From a virus, in IMG/VR virus record IMGVR_UViG_3300023179_000194, positions 1-43,457 of that record: a stretch of DNA of 43,457 bases. The stretch is one strand, 5' to 3'. Below the pieces are notes generated by a model that was not told where the DNA came from, made no database searches, and saw only the letters and a list, made by a program, of their open reading frames with translations. The translations under genes and the position numbers were made by a program. Every line of letters starts with the position of its first letter. The first letter of the stretch is position 1. Shown one piece after another: positions 31,081-40,021 of this stretch.

Positions 31081-33396
31081 TTATTGACTACCTGATCCTG
31101 TCTTTATTGGGTTACCGCTGCTATCTGTTACAATACCTCCTGTACCCGAACTGACTATACCACCTTGCAATTGGGCTAGGAAACATTCATAGTAACCCCG
31201 TTTTTTCGCCTTGATATCCGGTGTATTGTATCCTACCGCACTACATGCGGCTTCAAAATATCCTGGATCTGTCTGGCTTGCCTTACAACGATCTAACATA
31301 TACTTAACACTTACTTCTGCTGCTATAGTTGGACTGTTTAGTTTTTTAGGATCTGCAATTAAATCTTGTCCTATCATAGTCCCATATTTTGAATAATTGG
31401 CTCTGCCTGTAAGTTGAATATAACCTCTGCCGATAAATTTACCACCATCGCCTGCTTGTGTATTACCTAATCCCTTGCCTTTGGCGGTGCTAGATCCATA
31501 TAAAAATTCAGGTAAACTATTATTAGGGTTACCTGCATATTGTTGGGCTAAAGCTCTATCACCTTTAAACACGCTAGGAAATACCTGCAACAACCTATCA
31601 GCACTGTAATTAAAGTTTTCTTCAACTAATTTCCAACGGCACTCACCACCTGCTATTCCTAATAATGCCGCCACAGCGTAGGGACTTGTAAGCCCATATT
31701 TTTGACATGCTGTTTTCAAGGCATCTATTCCTCCCTGAGCAGATGCATTGTTTATATCTTTTGAATATTGTACATCGCATGATCCTGGAGGTATTTCAGG
31801 ACTATTAGCACTTTGTTGCGGAGAAGCGGCGCCTCCTTCTGCTGTATTTGTATTAGGCGGAACACCAGATGCTGATCTGTTTTGCAATGTAACATCTGTT
31901 GAGGCTGGGCTGAATTGATTAGGATTAACATTTTCATGCTGTGGCCAGGGCTCATGTGTAGGAACCCTTTGCATAATAGATTTAATAGGAGAACTATTAT
32001 AAAAAGTTCCATTTACCCATCCTGCGCTAATTTTCCTATTTGGTAAAGAAAATATCGGTAAGTCAGGCGGTATAGTCGCATTATCTGCTGTGTCAGGAGC
32101 AGGTGCTGCAGGACCATTAAAATGTACTTGACTACCGCTTAATAATACTTGTCCATTAGCTCCTAAACCTAATTGTCCAGCAGTTCCTAAACTTATGTTA
32201 CCTTCTGCTGCAAGATTTAAACTTCCTCCTGCACTTAATTTTATTTTATCTGCAACATTAAAAGAAAGTGTACCATTGACAGTGGTTTTACTTTCCCCGT
32301 TGATAGTTAGGTCATGCGTTCCCATTATAGATGTCTTTTGATCCTCATCTACTTTTAAAAAGTGATATCCTCCTATGTTTATTTCGCAATTTTTTATACT
32401 GCGTAGATGTATATTTCTTCCTGCCTCTAAGTTTATATCTCTATCTGCACGAAAATTGAAATCTTGTTCGGAATGTATACTCACACTGTCATGAGCATAG
32501 ATATCTATTTTACCATTACTTGTCATTTCAATCCAAGACGTGCCTTTACTATTGGCAATGTAAATTAGATCTTGACTATTGTGTAATAGAATCTGATGTC
32601 CTGTTCTTGTCCTAAGTCTGACCAATTCATTTTGTCCATCGGTATCACCGTCATCCATTACAAATGTAGTGCCACCTAGTCTGCTTACCGGCACAGTTGT
32701 CCCTGACCCATAGCCTATCTTTCCTTTACGGGCAGTTGGTCTCTCGTCTAACGGTCCCGGGGTGCTTATACCAAACACACTACTAGGAACTTCTCTCCTG
32801 GCACTTGAACTTGTAACACCTCTTATTGTATCTAATAATAGGCCTTGTTCTAACAATCGTTCAGCAAAAGGATGTACAGGTTTTGCAAATTTGTCTACAA
32901 CAGGATTGTCAAATTTTTTGGTTCCTATATGGAATTCACCCACAGGCAAATAGTCTGTTCCATACCTTCTACGCTGCTCTTCAGTTAATGCAGTGTTTTT
33001 ACTTGCTGCGATTCCTGGAAGCATATGATTCTGAAATGTATCTGTTACACACCCAAACCAAAATCCTTGATTAGCATCTCCGTCAATAAAAAAGACCATT
33101 ACAGTAGATCCTATATCGGGCGGTACCATCCACATTCCGTAACTTTTTTGGACGTCATTGAAATCACTGCTATTGTTGCCTTCAAACCTAACACTGGTGT
33201 TACCTTGAAATGGACTACAATATCTTACTACATAAGTTTCACCGTCGTCTTTGGTTGTATTAGGTACACCTTTATATAAAGCAACTTCTAACATACCCAT
33301 ATAGGTAGGATCTAAATGATTTACTATTTCAGCTAGATAAGGTCCAGGTTTTCCTAACGGAGATCGTTTTCTGCGTTCAATAAATCTCATAGTCAT
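31081..33396 (-). CDS. 5: baseplate hub / tail lysin, gp5-like with a C-terminal GH19 domain
   Basis: A 771-residue spike protein. Residues about 10-190 form an OB-fold hub domain (YLAEIVNHLDPTYMGMLEV, MWMVPPDIGSTVMVFFIDGD). Residues about 270-430 are a repeat of short beta strands rich in DINLEAG, NIHLRS, NISLGT and LGLGAN units, the triple-stranded beta-helix needle. Residues about 540-750 match glycoside hydrolase 19 endolysins: LLGIAGGEC with a candidate catalytic Glu, ENFNYSADRLLQVFPS and GRGYIQLTGRANY. T4 gp5 instead has a T4-type lysozyme between OB and helix. The enzyme should cut cell-wall glycan at the puncture site. The ATG overlaps the stop of the upstream gene (ATGA); a second Met lies two codons in. 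Confidence 0.85.
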   Translation of the reverse strand: MTMRFIERRKRSPLGKPGPYLAEIVNHLDPTYMGMLEVALYKGVPNTTKDDGETYVVRYCSPFQGNTSVRFEGNNSSDFNDVQKSYGMWMVPPDIGSTVMVFFIDGDANQGFWFGCVTDTFQNHMLPGIAASKNTALTEEQRRRYGTDYLPVGEFHIGTKKFDNPVVDKFAKPVHPFAERLLEQGLLLDTIRGVTSSSARREVPSSVFGISTPGPLDERPTARKGKIGYGSGTTVPVSRLGGTTFVMDDGDTDGQNELVRLRTRTGHQILLHNSQDLIYIANSKGTSWIEMTSNGKIDIYAHDSVSIHSEQDFNFRADRDINLEAGRNIHLRSIKNCEINIGGYHFLKVDEDQKTSIMGTHDLTINGESKTTVNGTLSFNVADKIKLSAGGSLNLAAEGNISLGTAGQLGLGANGQVLLSGSQVHFNGPAAPAPDTADNATIPPDLPIFSLPNRKISAGWVNGTFYNSSPIKSIMQRVPTHEPWPQHENVNPNQFSPASTDVTLQNRSASGVPPNTNTAEGGAASPQQSANSPEIPPGSCDVQYSKDINNASAQGGIDALKTACQKYGLTSPYAVAALLGIAGGECRWKLVEENFNYSADRLLQVFPSVFKGDRALAQQYAGNPNNSLPEFLYGSSTAKGKGLGNTQAGDGGKFIGRGYIQLTGRANYSKYGTMIGQDLIADPKKLNSPTIAAEVSVKYMLDRCKASQTDPGYFEAACSAVGYNTPDIKAKKRGYYECFLAQLQGGIVSSGTGGIVTDSSGNPIKTGSGSQ

Positions 33397-36300
33397 GTAC
33401 TTGTTTTTCTCATAAGTTTATCTAAAGGACTTAATCCACTAGTAACACTGCCGAACTTTGAAGTCACAGATCCTGTAAGATTTTGGTCTACTATATTAGG
33501 TAATCCTGTAAGTGAAGATAAATTATTTCTTGCTGATTGCAATTTGTCAGCTATAATATTTCTGTCAATAGGAAGATTTGCACTGGCTGATACATAAGCT
33601 TCATCTATAAGCGATTGTCCTGGCTCTGGGGCAGTTGTATACGGGGCTATAGGAGGTAGGTTTGCTATTTTACTACTCGGAAGATAATCTAATATTATAC
33701 CTTGGTTAGCAGCTTTTTCTAGATCAACATTATCAGGCATATTAGTTGCTAGTGATTTTAGCTGATCTGTAATTTTTCCTGTGAAATTACTCATGCCACT
33801 TAGTTTAGTAGCATCTAATCCAGCTCTAGCTGAAATATTAAAAGGATCCGTAGTAGGTGCAGTAAGTCCTTGTAACTGTTCACCTACTCCGCTTATTAAC
33901 CTAGCCGCATCTTGCCCTATGCTCATAGCACTATCAATAGCAGAACTTCCTAAATTTTTTACCGAACTTACAACATCAGTAATGGCACCGCTGGGGTTTG
34001 TGAAATTGCTTATACCTAATCCTTGTTTGGCTTGGTTAGAAGTTAATTCGCTAGGATCAACAAAATCATTTGTAAGTTTGACGGTGGCACCTTCTCCTAT
34101 ACCAGATCCTTGATTAGACTTATTTAAAGCATTTGAAAGTGCAGTTCCTAATAATCCGCCTGCAATCACACCGGCCGCACGTTTTAATGGTACGTTTCCT
34201 GTGACAACATTAGAAGCAGCAGCAACTAATGCCGCGCTGGTTAAACTAGATTTGTTAAGGTCAAATAGTCCGCTGGTATTTAATCTCATATTACTAGCTA
34301 TATCTGAAACTGGTAAAGGTTGCCCTATAGTTTGAGAAATTATAGGTACTCCTGTGGCGATCACTGAACTGGGATCATTTATTGCATTCATAACATAACT
34401 TGCAGAAGCTAGTCCAGGTGTTTGTACCAATAAACTAGGTTCAGCACCGCCTAACCCACCGACTGTTCCTGTATAATTGCTTGGTTCTCCAGGTTCTCCA
34501 GGATTAGGTAATCCCCTATCTAAAACTTCTGCAACAGATTCTGAACTTGCTCTGCGACTATTAACATCTATGTTAGCAGTATCTACTACAGGTACAGCAG
34601 AGGGATTAGGTTTAGTCAACACCGCATCGGCTGGATCAGTTATAGGAACATTCTGATCTAATATTTGCCCATTGAACCTCATTATTTCTAAAACCTGTTT
34701 AAACAAACCATCCTTGAATGTACTTTTTGCTTTCAAAACTCTATATATGCCACTGAAAGGAATTCTATTAGGATCAAACTCCATCATTCCAGTTTCCGGA
34801 TTTATATCAACAGGATTTCTAAAAGTTATTCCAATTAGTACCTCCATGTACTGATAAGCAGCTTCTCCGTCTTTTGTCTCTACAGCATTTTTTAATTTAG
34901 GATTGTAATTTCCCATGCCACCTGTTACAAGGTAAAAAGGATCTCCTAATATTTCAATTTCACCTTTTAACAATGCAGATTTAGAATTAATTACAGCATC
35001 ATGCATGGCCCTGGCCATGTTTGAATATGGATCATGTGTTGGTTGCAAAGCATTACCGCCAGTAGCCTGTGTATCAATATTTGTTGCTCTAGTTGGCGGT
35101 AAAGGTACCTGGTGTTCTTTTTGTTGGTCAGGTGTTGTTCCTTTTGCCTGTATAGTATTTTCACCATTCTTACTAGCAGTTCCCTTGTTGCTAGGAGATT
35201 CTTTATTGCCCATAGCAGGTGGTACCGCTTCAAAAAACAAATAATTAAAGTCTAACTTAAAATTTAATATTTCTGTATTCAACCCAGTATATAGATAATT
35301 GTATTCTCTTCGTACTAATTTTTTTAATTTTTTCTCTTCATAAGGCTCACTACCAAATGGAGGTATTCTACTAATATGAACTTTGTAGGGTGTGACCACA
35401 TAAGTGTATTTTTTAAATGGCTCTTTTGATACTTCGCTTATTTTTTCTAAATTTTCAACCTCAATGTTTACAGCAAAATACTCAACCATGCCATAGTCGT
35501 CAATTTTTTTACCTGCTTTTAAACCTTTTAAAATGTCTTTAACATAATTACTGTCTCTTATAATCGCAGTGATCACATTATCAACAGTTGCACCTTCATT
35601 AAATTGTATGACTGTTTTTCCTGGAGTATATGGTACTCTACTATCACCTTCATTTTTAGGTTTTTGACCTTTATACGCATTTCGTTTTGTACTTTCTTCG
35701 GGAGCCACCATTTTAAACAAATTATTATTCTTAGCTATATCAGTGAGTATACTCCCTGCTATTTCATTTTCAGGTGTATCTATCCAACCTTTCTCTAAAT
35801 CTTTGCTAGGAAACTTTATATCATATATATCTGTAGTTTCAAAATTATGAGTGGCTAACCCAGCAGGATCGGCCCCAGGGTTTACGCTACTAGCCTGTTT
35901 AGTAAGATTATCCATGAAATCTTTTAAGATCTCTTTTACAGTAGACCCTGCCATCTTAATAGGCTTTTTAATCACATTCGATTCGCCTGCCGCTCTATCA
36001 TTTACAGGCATAGCTGATACTTTATACCTTGTTCCTTTTTCAGTAATTTCTATTGTGCATTTTGTAATGATTATTGGATAATATCTTGTCGATTCTGGTA
36101 CCGTCTCTGATTCTGGCAAATCTTGATCATCAGGGTATCCTACGAATTCTAATTTTAAAACAAACGGTGTACTGAGGTAACTGGTATATCCTGTGGCAAT
36201 AGCGGTAACATGAAGAGCTTCTAAAAATCCATTTATACTATAAGGTTCAACAACATCAAACGTAATTTTAGTAGGTTTGCTTAAATTTCCCCCTTCTTCA

Positions 36301-36836
36301 TTCGCAACCATAAGACTTTCGATATATACATTCTCAATAAACATATCGAATCTTCCTGGACTATTGGCATTGAATCCTGATATTAAATCTTTATTATTAG
36401 ATTTTAGTTTTTCAACATTCTTTATATTATTTTCAGTTACGCTTGAACCAACAGTAGGATCATTGGCTAAATCACTTTGAACTGTTGCCGATTGAGCGTT
36501 GGTAACATCACTAGGAGGTACTATGCCTTGAAATCCTTTACCTCCAGATTTTATTATTACGTAATCTAATTCAGATACTCTATACTTACTAGGGTCTTTT
36601 AAATATTCTTTTTGTATGCCTGCTAGTGTGAAGTTATATGTATAAGATCTAAAAGCATGAAGTACATTAACTTCGCCTGTACCTTCTACCGTGGTTTTAC
36701 TTGTTGATGTAGAATCAAATTGAGTTTTTGACGCAGAAGTGACTAAACTTTCCTCTACTTGAGAATTCTTTGCGTCAACTTCTTGGGAAACTCTTTCTAG
36801 ATTTTCACTTTGGTTAACTGGCGCAGATGTTGTCAT
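33393..36836 (-). CDS. large baseplate hub-like protein (gp27 position)
   Basis: An 1147-residue protein lying between gp53 and the gp5-like gene, the place of a central hub component. The first 40 residues are Ser/Thr/Gln-rich and look disordered; a conserved-looking alpha/beta region follows (VLHAFRSYTYNFTLAG and EYLKDPSKYRVSELDYVI), with more folded sequence to about residue 720. The C-terminal third is Ser/Gly/Asn-rich and includes an Ala/Gly/Val-rich stretch near 862-910 (RAAGVIAGGLLGTALSNAL) that could insert in a membrane or pack as a tape-like helix. It overlaps gp53 by one base and gp5 by four. The hub role is inferred from position; I see no decisive motif. Confidence 0.6.
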   Translation of the reverse strand: MTTSAPVNQSENLERVSQEVDAKNSQVEESLVTSASKTQFDSTSTSKTTVEGTGEVNVLHAFRSYTYNFTLAGIQKEYLKDPSKYRVSELDYVIIKSGGKGFQGIVPPSDVTNAQSATVQSDLANDPTVGSSVTENNIKNVEKLKSNNKDLISGFNANSPGRFDMFIENVYIESLMVANEEGGNLSKPTKITFDVVEPYSINGFLEALHVTAIATGYTSYLSTPFVLKLEFVGYPDDQDLPESETVPESTRYYPIIITKCTIEITEKGTRYKVSAMPVNDRAAGESNVIKKPIKMAGSTVKEILKDFMDNLTKQASSVNPGADPAGLATHNFETTDIYDIKFPSKDLEKGWIDTPENEIAGSILTDIAKNNNLFKMVAPEESTKRNAYKGQKPKNEGDSRVPYTPGKTVIQFNEGATVDNVITAIIRDSNYVKDILKGLKAGKKIDDYGMVEYFAVNIEVENLEKISEVSKEPFKKYTYVVTPYKVHISRIPPFGSEPYEEKKLKKLVRREYNYLYTGLNTEILNFKLDFNYLFFEAVPPAMGNKESPSNKGTASKNGENTIQAKGTTPDQQKEHQVPLPPTRATNIDTQATGGNALQPTHDPYSNMARAMHDAVINSKSALLKGEIEILGDPFYLVTGGMGNYNPKLKNAVETKDGEAAYQYMEVLIGITFRNPVDINPETGMMEFDPNRIPFSGIYRVLKAKSTFKDGLFKQVLEIMRFNGQILDQNVPITDPADAVLTKPNPSAVPVVDTANIDVNSRRASSESVAEVLDRGLPNPGEPGEPSNYTGTVGGLGGAEPSLLVQTPGLASASYVMNAINDPSSVIATGVPIISQTIGQPLPVSDIASNMRLNTSGLFDLNKSSLTSAALVAAASNVVTGNVPLKRAAGVIAGGLLGTALSNALNKSNQGSGIGEGATVKLTNDFVDPSELTSNQAKQGLGISNFTNPSGAITDVVSSVKNLGSSAIDSAMSIGQDAARLISGVGEQLQGLTAPTTDPFNISARAGLDATKLSGMSNFTGKITDQLKSLATNMPDNVDLEKAANQGIILDYLPSSKIANLPPIAPYTTAPEPGQSLIDEAYVSASANLPIDRNIIADKLQSARNNLSSLTGLPNIVDQNLTGSVTSKFGSVTSGLSPLDKLMRKTST

Positions 36837-37129
36837 TAAATATCTCTAAATTTTTTAATAGTAGATAATTTAGGCAGATAAATTTTTATTCCTGCTTGAA
36901 AATCAAAAACAGGGTCTTTTAAAACTTGTTTGTTTCTTGCTGCGAATACCCACCATAGATTAGAGTCTTTATACAAATCATTTGCAAGAAGGTCAGGCCT
37001 ATTGTCATACGTATTAGTAATTGTAAATAATATATCATCTGTTTCTTTAGGAAAAGAAGTAGTTTGAATAACATCTAAGTATCCATTCACTATTTGAGTA
37101 TTATAATAAGGGCTAGATTTGCTATACAT
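36836..37129 (-). CDS. 53: baseplate wedge protein gp53-like
   Basis: A 97-residue protein with the hallmark of the gp53 family: YDNRPDLLANDLYKDSNLWW at residues 41-60, then FAARNKQVLKDPVFDFQAG and IYLP. This RPDLLA...LWW...DP...G...P pattern is also LysM-like. T4 gp53 is about twice as long; here the C-terminal part is missing or shortened. gp53 joins wedges at the periphery of the hub. It is fused by one-base overlaps with both neighbours (TAATG), so translation of the three is coupled. Confidence 0.8.
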   Translation of the reverse strand: MYSKSSPYYNTQIVNGYLDVIQTTSFPKETDDILFTITNTYDNRPDLLANDLYKDSNLWWVFAARNKQVLKDPVFDFQAGIKIYLPKLSTIKKFRDI

Positions 37130-37947
37130 TATAAGTAACCTCTACCTACCAGACCATTGTTTAAATATTTCACAACACTAAAGTCTTGCATTTCTCCACG
37201 ACTATACATAGGTGTTAATGTTATATTAAGAGTGCTTATAACAGGAACTGATGTAGCTTCATACACTCCGGGCACTCCAGGAAATGTAAAATAATCTATA
37301 TTATCAGGTAATTCAATCCTAAATTGAGATACCGCCACTGGAATATTTTCAAAAATCATTTCCCCGTAAGCATCAAATCGACAAACCGGAGGAGGGCTTC
37401 CTGAATCTGGATCACCAGTCATACCACCAAATCTCATTTTTGTCAAGGATCTGAGCAGGTGTATTGTACTAACAAAAACCTGTGCATCATCTATATTTTG
37501 TACTGAAAATTTACCAACGATTGAAATATTTCCAATACTACTCTTATTGTAAAAATTTATCGGAAAATTAGAATGAGTAGGAGTTATTGACTGATATTCT
37601 GCTTTATGTTCTATTTGAATCTGTGGTGTATAAGGAAAAACAATACCACCTAACCTTATCAACGCATCGTTATGTCCTCCTTTGGTTACTGCCGTTAGAT
37701 ACTTAATAGGAACACGTAGTTTAGCCCTTAGGTCTTTACCCTGATCATTGCCGAATATATCTCTTAATAATACAGTAGGTGGAGCTGGTGGGACTGGATG
37801 GGCTCCATCTGGTACACCATTTAATCTGACCGCTTCCATTCCGCCATCAGGCCCAGGTCGACTGGCTACTTTCTGTAAAACAGCAGCATCGCCGGTACCG
37901 GGATTAGCGTAAGAATTGTCTGTATGATCTATATATCCATCGCCCAT
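37129..37947 (-). CDS. baseplate tail-tube cap/initiator, gp48/gp54-like
   Basis: A 272-residue protein, first gene of the minus-strand module. The first 60 residues are Gly/Pro/Asp-rich; the rest is a beta-rich domain with FPYTPQIQIEHKAEYQ, FSVQNIDDAQVFVSTIHLLR, PPPVCRFDAYGEMIFENIPV and LNITLTPMYSRGEM. This tube-type fold pattern is that of T4 gp48/gp54, which cap the hub and start tube assembly. I cannot separate gp48 from gp54. An AGGAT ribosome site sits 6 bases before the ATG and a GGTAAATA late-type box lies further upstream. Confidence 0.6.
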   Translation of the reverse strand: MGDGYIDHTDNSYANPGTGDAAVLQKVASRPGPDGGMEAVRLNGVPDGAHPVPPAPPTVLLRDIFGNDQGKDLRAKLRVPIKYLTAVTKGGHNDALIRLGGIVFPYTPQIQIEHKAEYQSITPTHSNFPINFYNKSSIGNISIVGKFSVQNIDDAQVFVSTIHLLRSLTKMRFGGMTGDPDSGSPPPVCRFDAYGEMIFENIPVAVSQFRIELPDNIDYFTFPGVPGVYEATSVPVISTLNITLTPMYSRGEMQDFSVVKYLNNGLVGRGYL

Positions 37948-37967
37948 TTTAAAATCCTAATAAAGTA

Positions 37968-37975
37968 TATTTACC
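37968..37975 (-). promoter_or_regulatory. possible late promoter box GGTAAATA for the tail module
   Basis: GGTAAATA on the minus strand keeps the TAAATA core of T4-type late promoters. The start would fall near 37962, leaving a leader of about 15 bases that includes the AGGAT ribosome site at 37954-37958. It heads the roughly 33-kb structural module and faces away from the gp55 promoter. Confidence 0.35.
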
Positions 37976-38001
37976 CAATAAATAAAATGCATTTTTAATG
38001 G

Positions 38002-38030
38002 TTGACTTCGCTTTTCTTCCCTGTTATAAT
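38002..38030 (+). promoter_or_regulatory. sigma70-type promoter for gp55
   Basis: TTGACT at 38002-38007 and TATAAT at 38025-38030 with a 17-base spacer. One mismatch from consensus in the -35 box. It lies in the 106-base divergent gap between the tail module and gp55. Confidence 0.8.
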
Positions 38031-38053
38031 TACTAAAAGGAATAAAAATAATA

Positions 38054-38962
38054 ATGACTCAAACAGTAAACCTTGTTGGTAAAAAAATAAAATATCTTAA
38101 TAATCGCGATTTATTATCAGAAATCCATAAAAGCAAATGTAGTTTTTCTAGTTTTACCAAAAAAGAATTCAGTCAACATGATATAATTCTACCATCTCTC
38201 ACAAAAGTAAACTTAAGAACCATAGCAGAAGCCAAAAGAAATCGTGCCAAAAGACTTAGTTTAGAAATATTTGTTGCTGCAAAAAATGCAGGAGACAAAA
38301 AAATTAAACTAGCAGATTGTGCGATTGACTACAAAACTATTTCAAAGCAAGATTTAGTATTTAGAATAATGACATTTGATCATATTCCGCTAGCTCCAGG
38401 AAGAAAAAAAACTACAAAAACCACAGCAGACAGTCATGATAAAGTAAACTTTCCTCCTTTTCAACATTGGAAATTTGACGATTCCGAAGAATTGATCTGT
38501 GTAGGCAAGAGTCATTGGAAAGGCACAATATCCAAAGGTAAATTTTCTAAAGATCACGGACGTATTACAGAAAATCTAGGACGTATGTTTTTAAAACTAT
38601 CAGAACGATACGCTCAACGCAGTAACTGGCGTGGTTATACCTATGTTGAAGAAATGAAAGGTCAGGCTATCCTACAATTAAGTCAGATTGGACTACAGTT
38701 TGACGAATCAAAATCGGAAAACCCATTTGCCTACTATACCGCTGCGGTAACAAATAGCTTTACTCGAATATTAAACATAGAAAAACGCAATCAAAACATA
38801 CGCGATGATATGTTAGAAGATGCTGGTCTAACTCCTAGCATGACTAGGCAAAATCAGCACGAATTCAGTGAAGAAACCGCAAGACAAGCAGAATTATATA
38901 AAAACTTCAGACTACCAAAAAGTTCAAATGATATTGAAGAAGATGAAGAAGCTGAGGCTTGA
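38054..38962 (+). CDS. 55: late-transcription sigma factor gp55-like, with a long N-terminal extension or insertion
   Basis: A 302-residue homologue of T4 gp55 (185 residues), which directs host RNA polymerase to late promoters. The core is at residues about 168-250: LGRMFLKLSERYA, WRGYTYVEEMKGQAIL, ENPFAYYTAAVTNSF and ILNIEKRNQ, aligning by eye with the sigma-region-2-like part of T4 gp55. An N-terminal KYLNNRDLLSEI at residues 13-24 recalls the VNNKELL start of T4 gp55. Between these lie about 125 extra residues, basic and unrecognised. The acidic C-terminus lacks an obvious SLDFLYE-like clamp-binding end. It has its own sigma70-type promoter, and AAAGG lies 13 bases before the ATG. Confidence 0.85.
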   Translation: MTQTVNLVGKKIKYLNNRDLLSEIHKSKCSFSSFTKKEFSQHDIILPSLTKVNLRTIAEAKRNRAKRLSLEIFVAAKNAGDKKIKLADCAIDYKTISKQDLVFRIMTFDHIPLAPGRKKTTKTTADSHDKVNFPPFQHWKFDDSEELICVGKSHWKGTISKGKFSKDHGRITENLGRMFLKLSERYAQRSNWRGYTYVEEMKGQAILQLSQIGLQFDESKSENPFAYYTAAVTNSFTRILNIEKRNQNIRDDMLEDAGLTPSMTRQNQHEFSEETARQAELYKNFRLPKSSNDIEEDEEAEA

Positions 38963-38987
38963 CTTTAACTTTACAAAATATTATACT
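38959..38987 (+). promoter_or_regulatory. sigma70-type promoter for gp47-gp46
   Basis: TTGACT at 38959-38964 and TATACT at 38982-38987 with a 17-base spacer. The -35 box contains the stop codon of gp55. The start near 38994 would fall within the AGGAG ribosome site at 38994-38998, so the leader would be very short; the message may also read through from gp55. Confidence 0.65.
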
Positions 38988-39007
38988 TTAGGTAGGAGAA
39001 ATATTTT

Positions 39008-40021
39008 ATGAACCTTTTTAAGAAGGTAGCAGCAATGACCGATATTCACTTCGGTCTCAAAAGCAATTCTGCAGTACACCTTCGTGATTGTGAAGAATTT
39101 GTAGACTGGTATATAGAAACTGCACAGGCCAACGATTGTGAAACTGGTATCTTTCTTGGAGATTGGAGTCATAATCGTAATAGCCTTAATTTAGTTACTT
39201 TAGATACAAGTCTAAGGTGTTTAGAAAAACTAGGCAATGCTTTTGAGCAGTTCTTTTGGTTTCCTGGTAATCACGATTTATACTACAAGGACAAGCGTAA
39301 CATCCATAGCAGTGCGTTCGGTCGCCACATACCCGGCGTAACTGTTATAGACACTGTCACCACTCTAGGTGATGTTACTCTTGTTCCTTGGTTAGTAGGG
39401 GACGAATGGCATACGATGAAAAAGGTCAAAAGCAAATATGTTTTCGGACATTTTGAATTACCGTTGTTCTATATGAATGCTATGGTGCAAATGCCAGATA
39501 CCGGCGAACTCAAAGCAGATGATTTCAACGGTCCGGATTATGTATTCAGTGGGCACTTTCATAAACGCCAGAGTAAAGGTATTGTTCATTATATAGGTAA
39601 CGCCTTTCCCCACAACTTTGCAGATACTTGGGATGATGAACGAGGTATGATGATATTAAAGTGGGGAGGTAAACCAGAATATCATAATTGGCCTGACGCT
39701 CCAAAGTATAGAACTATAAAGTTATCAGACCTTATTGATCAAAAAGACACCATAATGAAGAGTAAAATGTATCTAAAGGTAAATTTAGACATTGATATTA
39801 GTTTCGAAGAAGCTAATCTTATCAAGGAAACATTTACCAACGACTATGATATCAGAGAAATCAGTCTTATACAGGATAAAAACACTATTGAAGGCACGTA
39901 TGAGGACAATCCTGATACACAGTTTGAGTCAGTCGATCAAATTGTTTCAGAACAATTAATTAACCTAGATCAAGGACAGTACGATAAAAAAATCCTACTG
40001 GAAATTTACAATAATCTATGA
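39008..40021 (+). CDS. 47: recombination endonuclease subunit gp47-like (Mre11 family)
   Basis: A 337-residue metallophosphatase, the nuclease partner of gp46, for end resection in recombination-dependent replication and host DNA breakdown. Mre11-type metal-binding motifs are all present: Asp12 and His14 in TDIHFG, Asp52 in LGDWSH, GNHD at 87-90, His148 in GHFE and GHFH at 182-185. Length is like T4 gp47 (339). AGGAG lies 9 bases before the ATG at 39008; an internal ATG at 39035 also has an AAGAAGG-type site, so a start 9 codons later is possible. The stop overlaps the gp46 start (ATGA). Confidence 0.92.
   Translation: MNLFKKVAAMTDIHFGLKSNSAVHLRDCEEFVDWYIETAQANDCETGIFLGDWSHNRNSLNLVTLDTSLRCLEKLGNAFEQFFWFPGNHDLYYKDKRNIHSSAFGRHIPGVTVIDTVTTLGDVTLVPWLVGDEWHTMKKVKSKYVFGHFELPLFYMNAMVQMPDTGELKADDFNGPDYVFSGHFHKRQSKGIVHYIGNAFPHNFADTWDDERGMMILKWGGKPEYHNWPDAPKYRTIKLSDLIDQKDTIMKSKMYLKVNLDIDISFEEANLIKETFTNDYDIREISLIQDKNTIEGTYEDNPDTQFESVDQIVSEQLINLDQGQYDKKILLEIYNNL

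Noticed and set aside
31078-31085. AATAAATA before gp25 as a solid promoter
   Set aside because: It includes the stop codon of the upstream gene and would place the transcript start at or inside the gp25 start codon, so I mention it only as a possibility.
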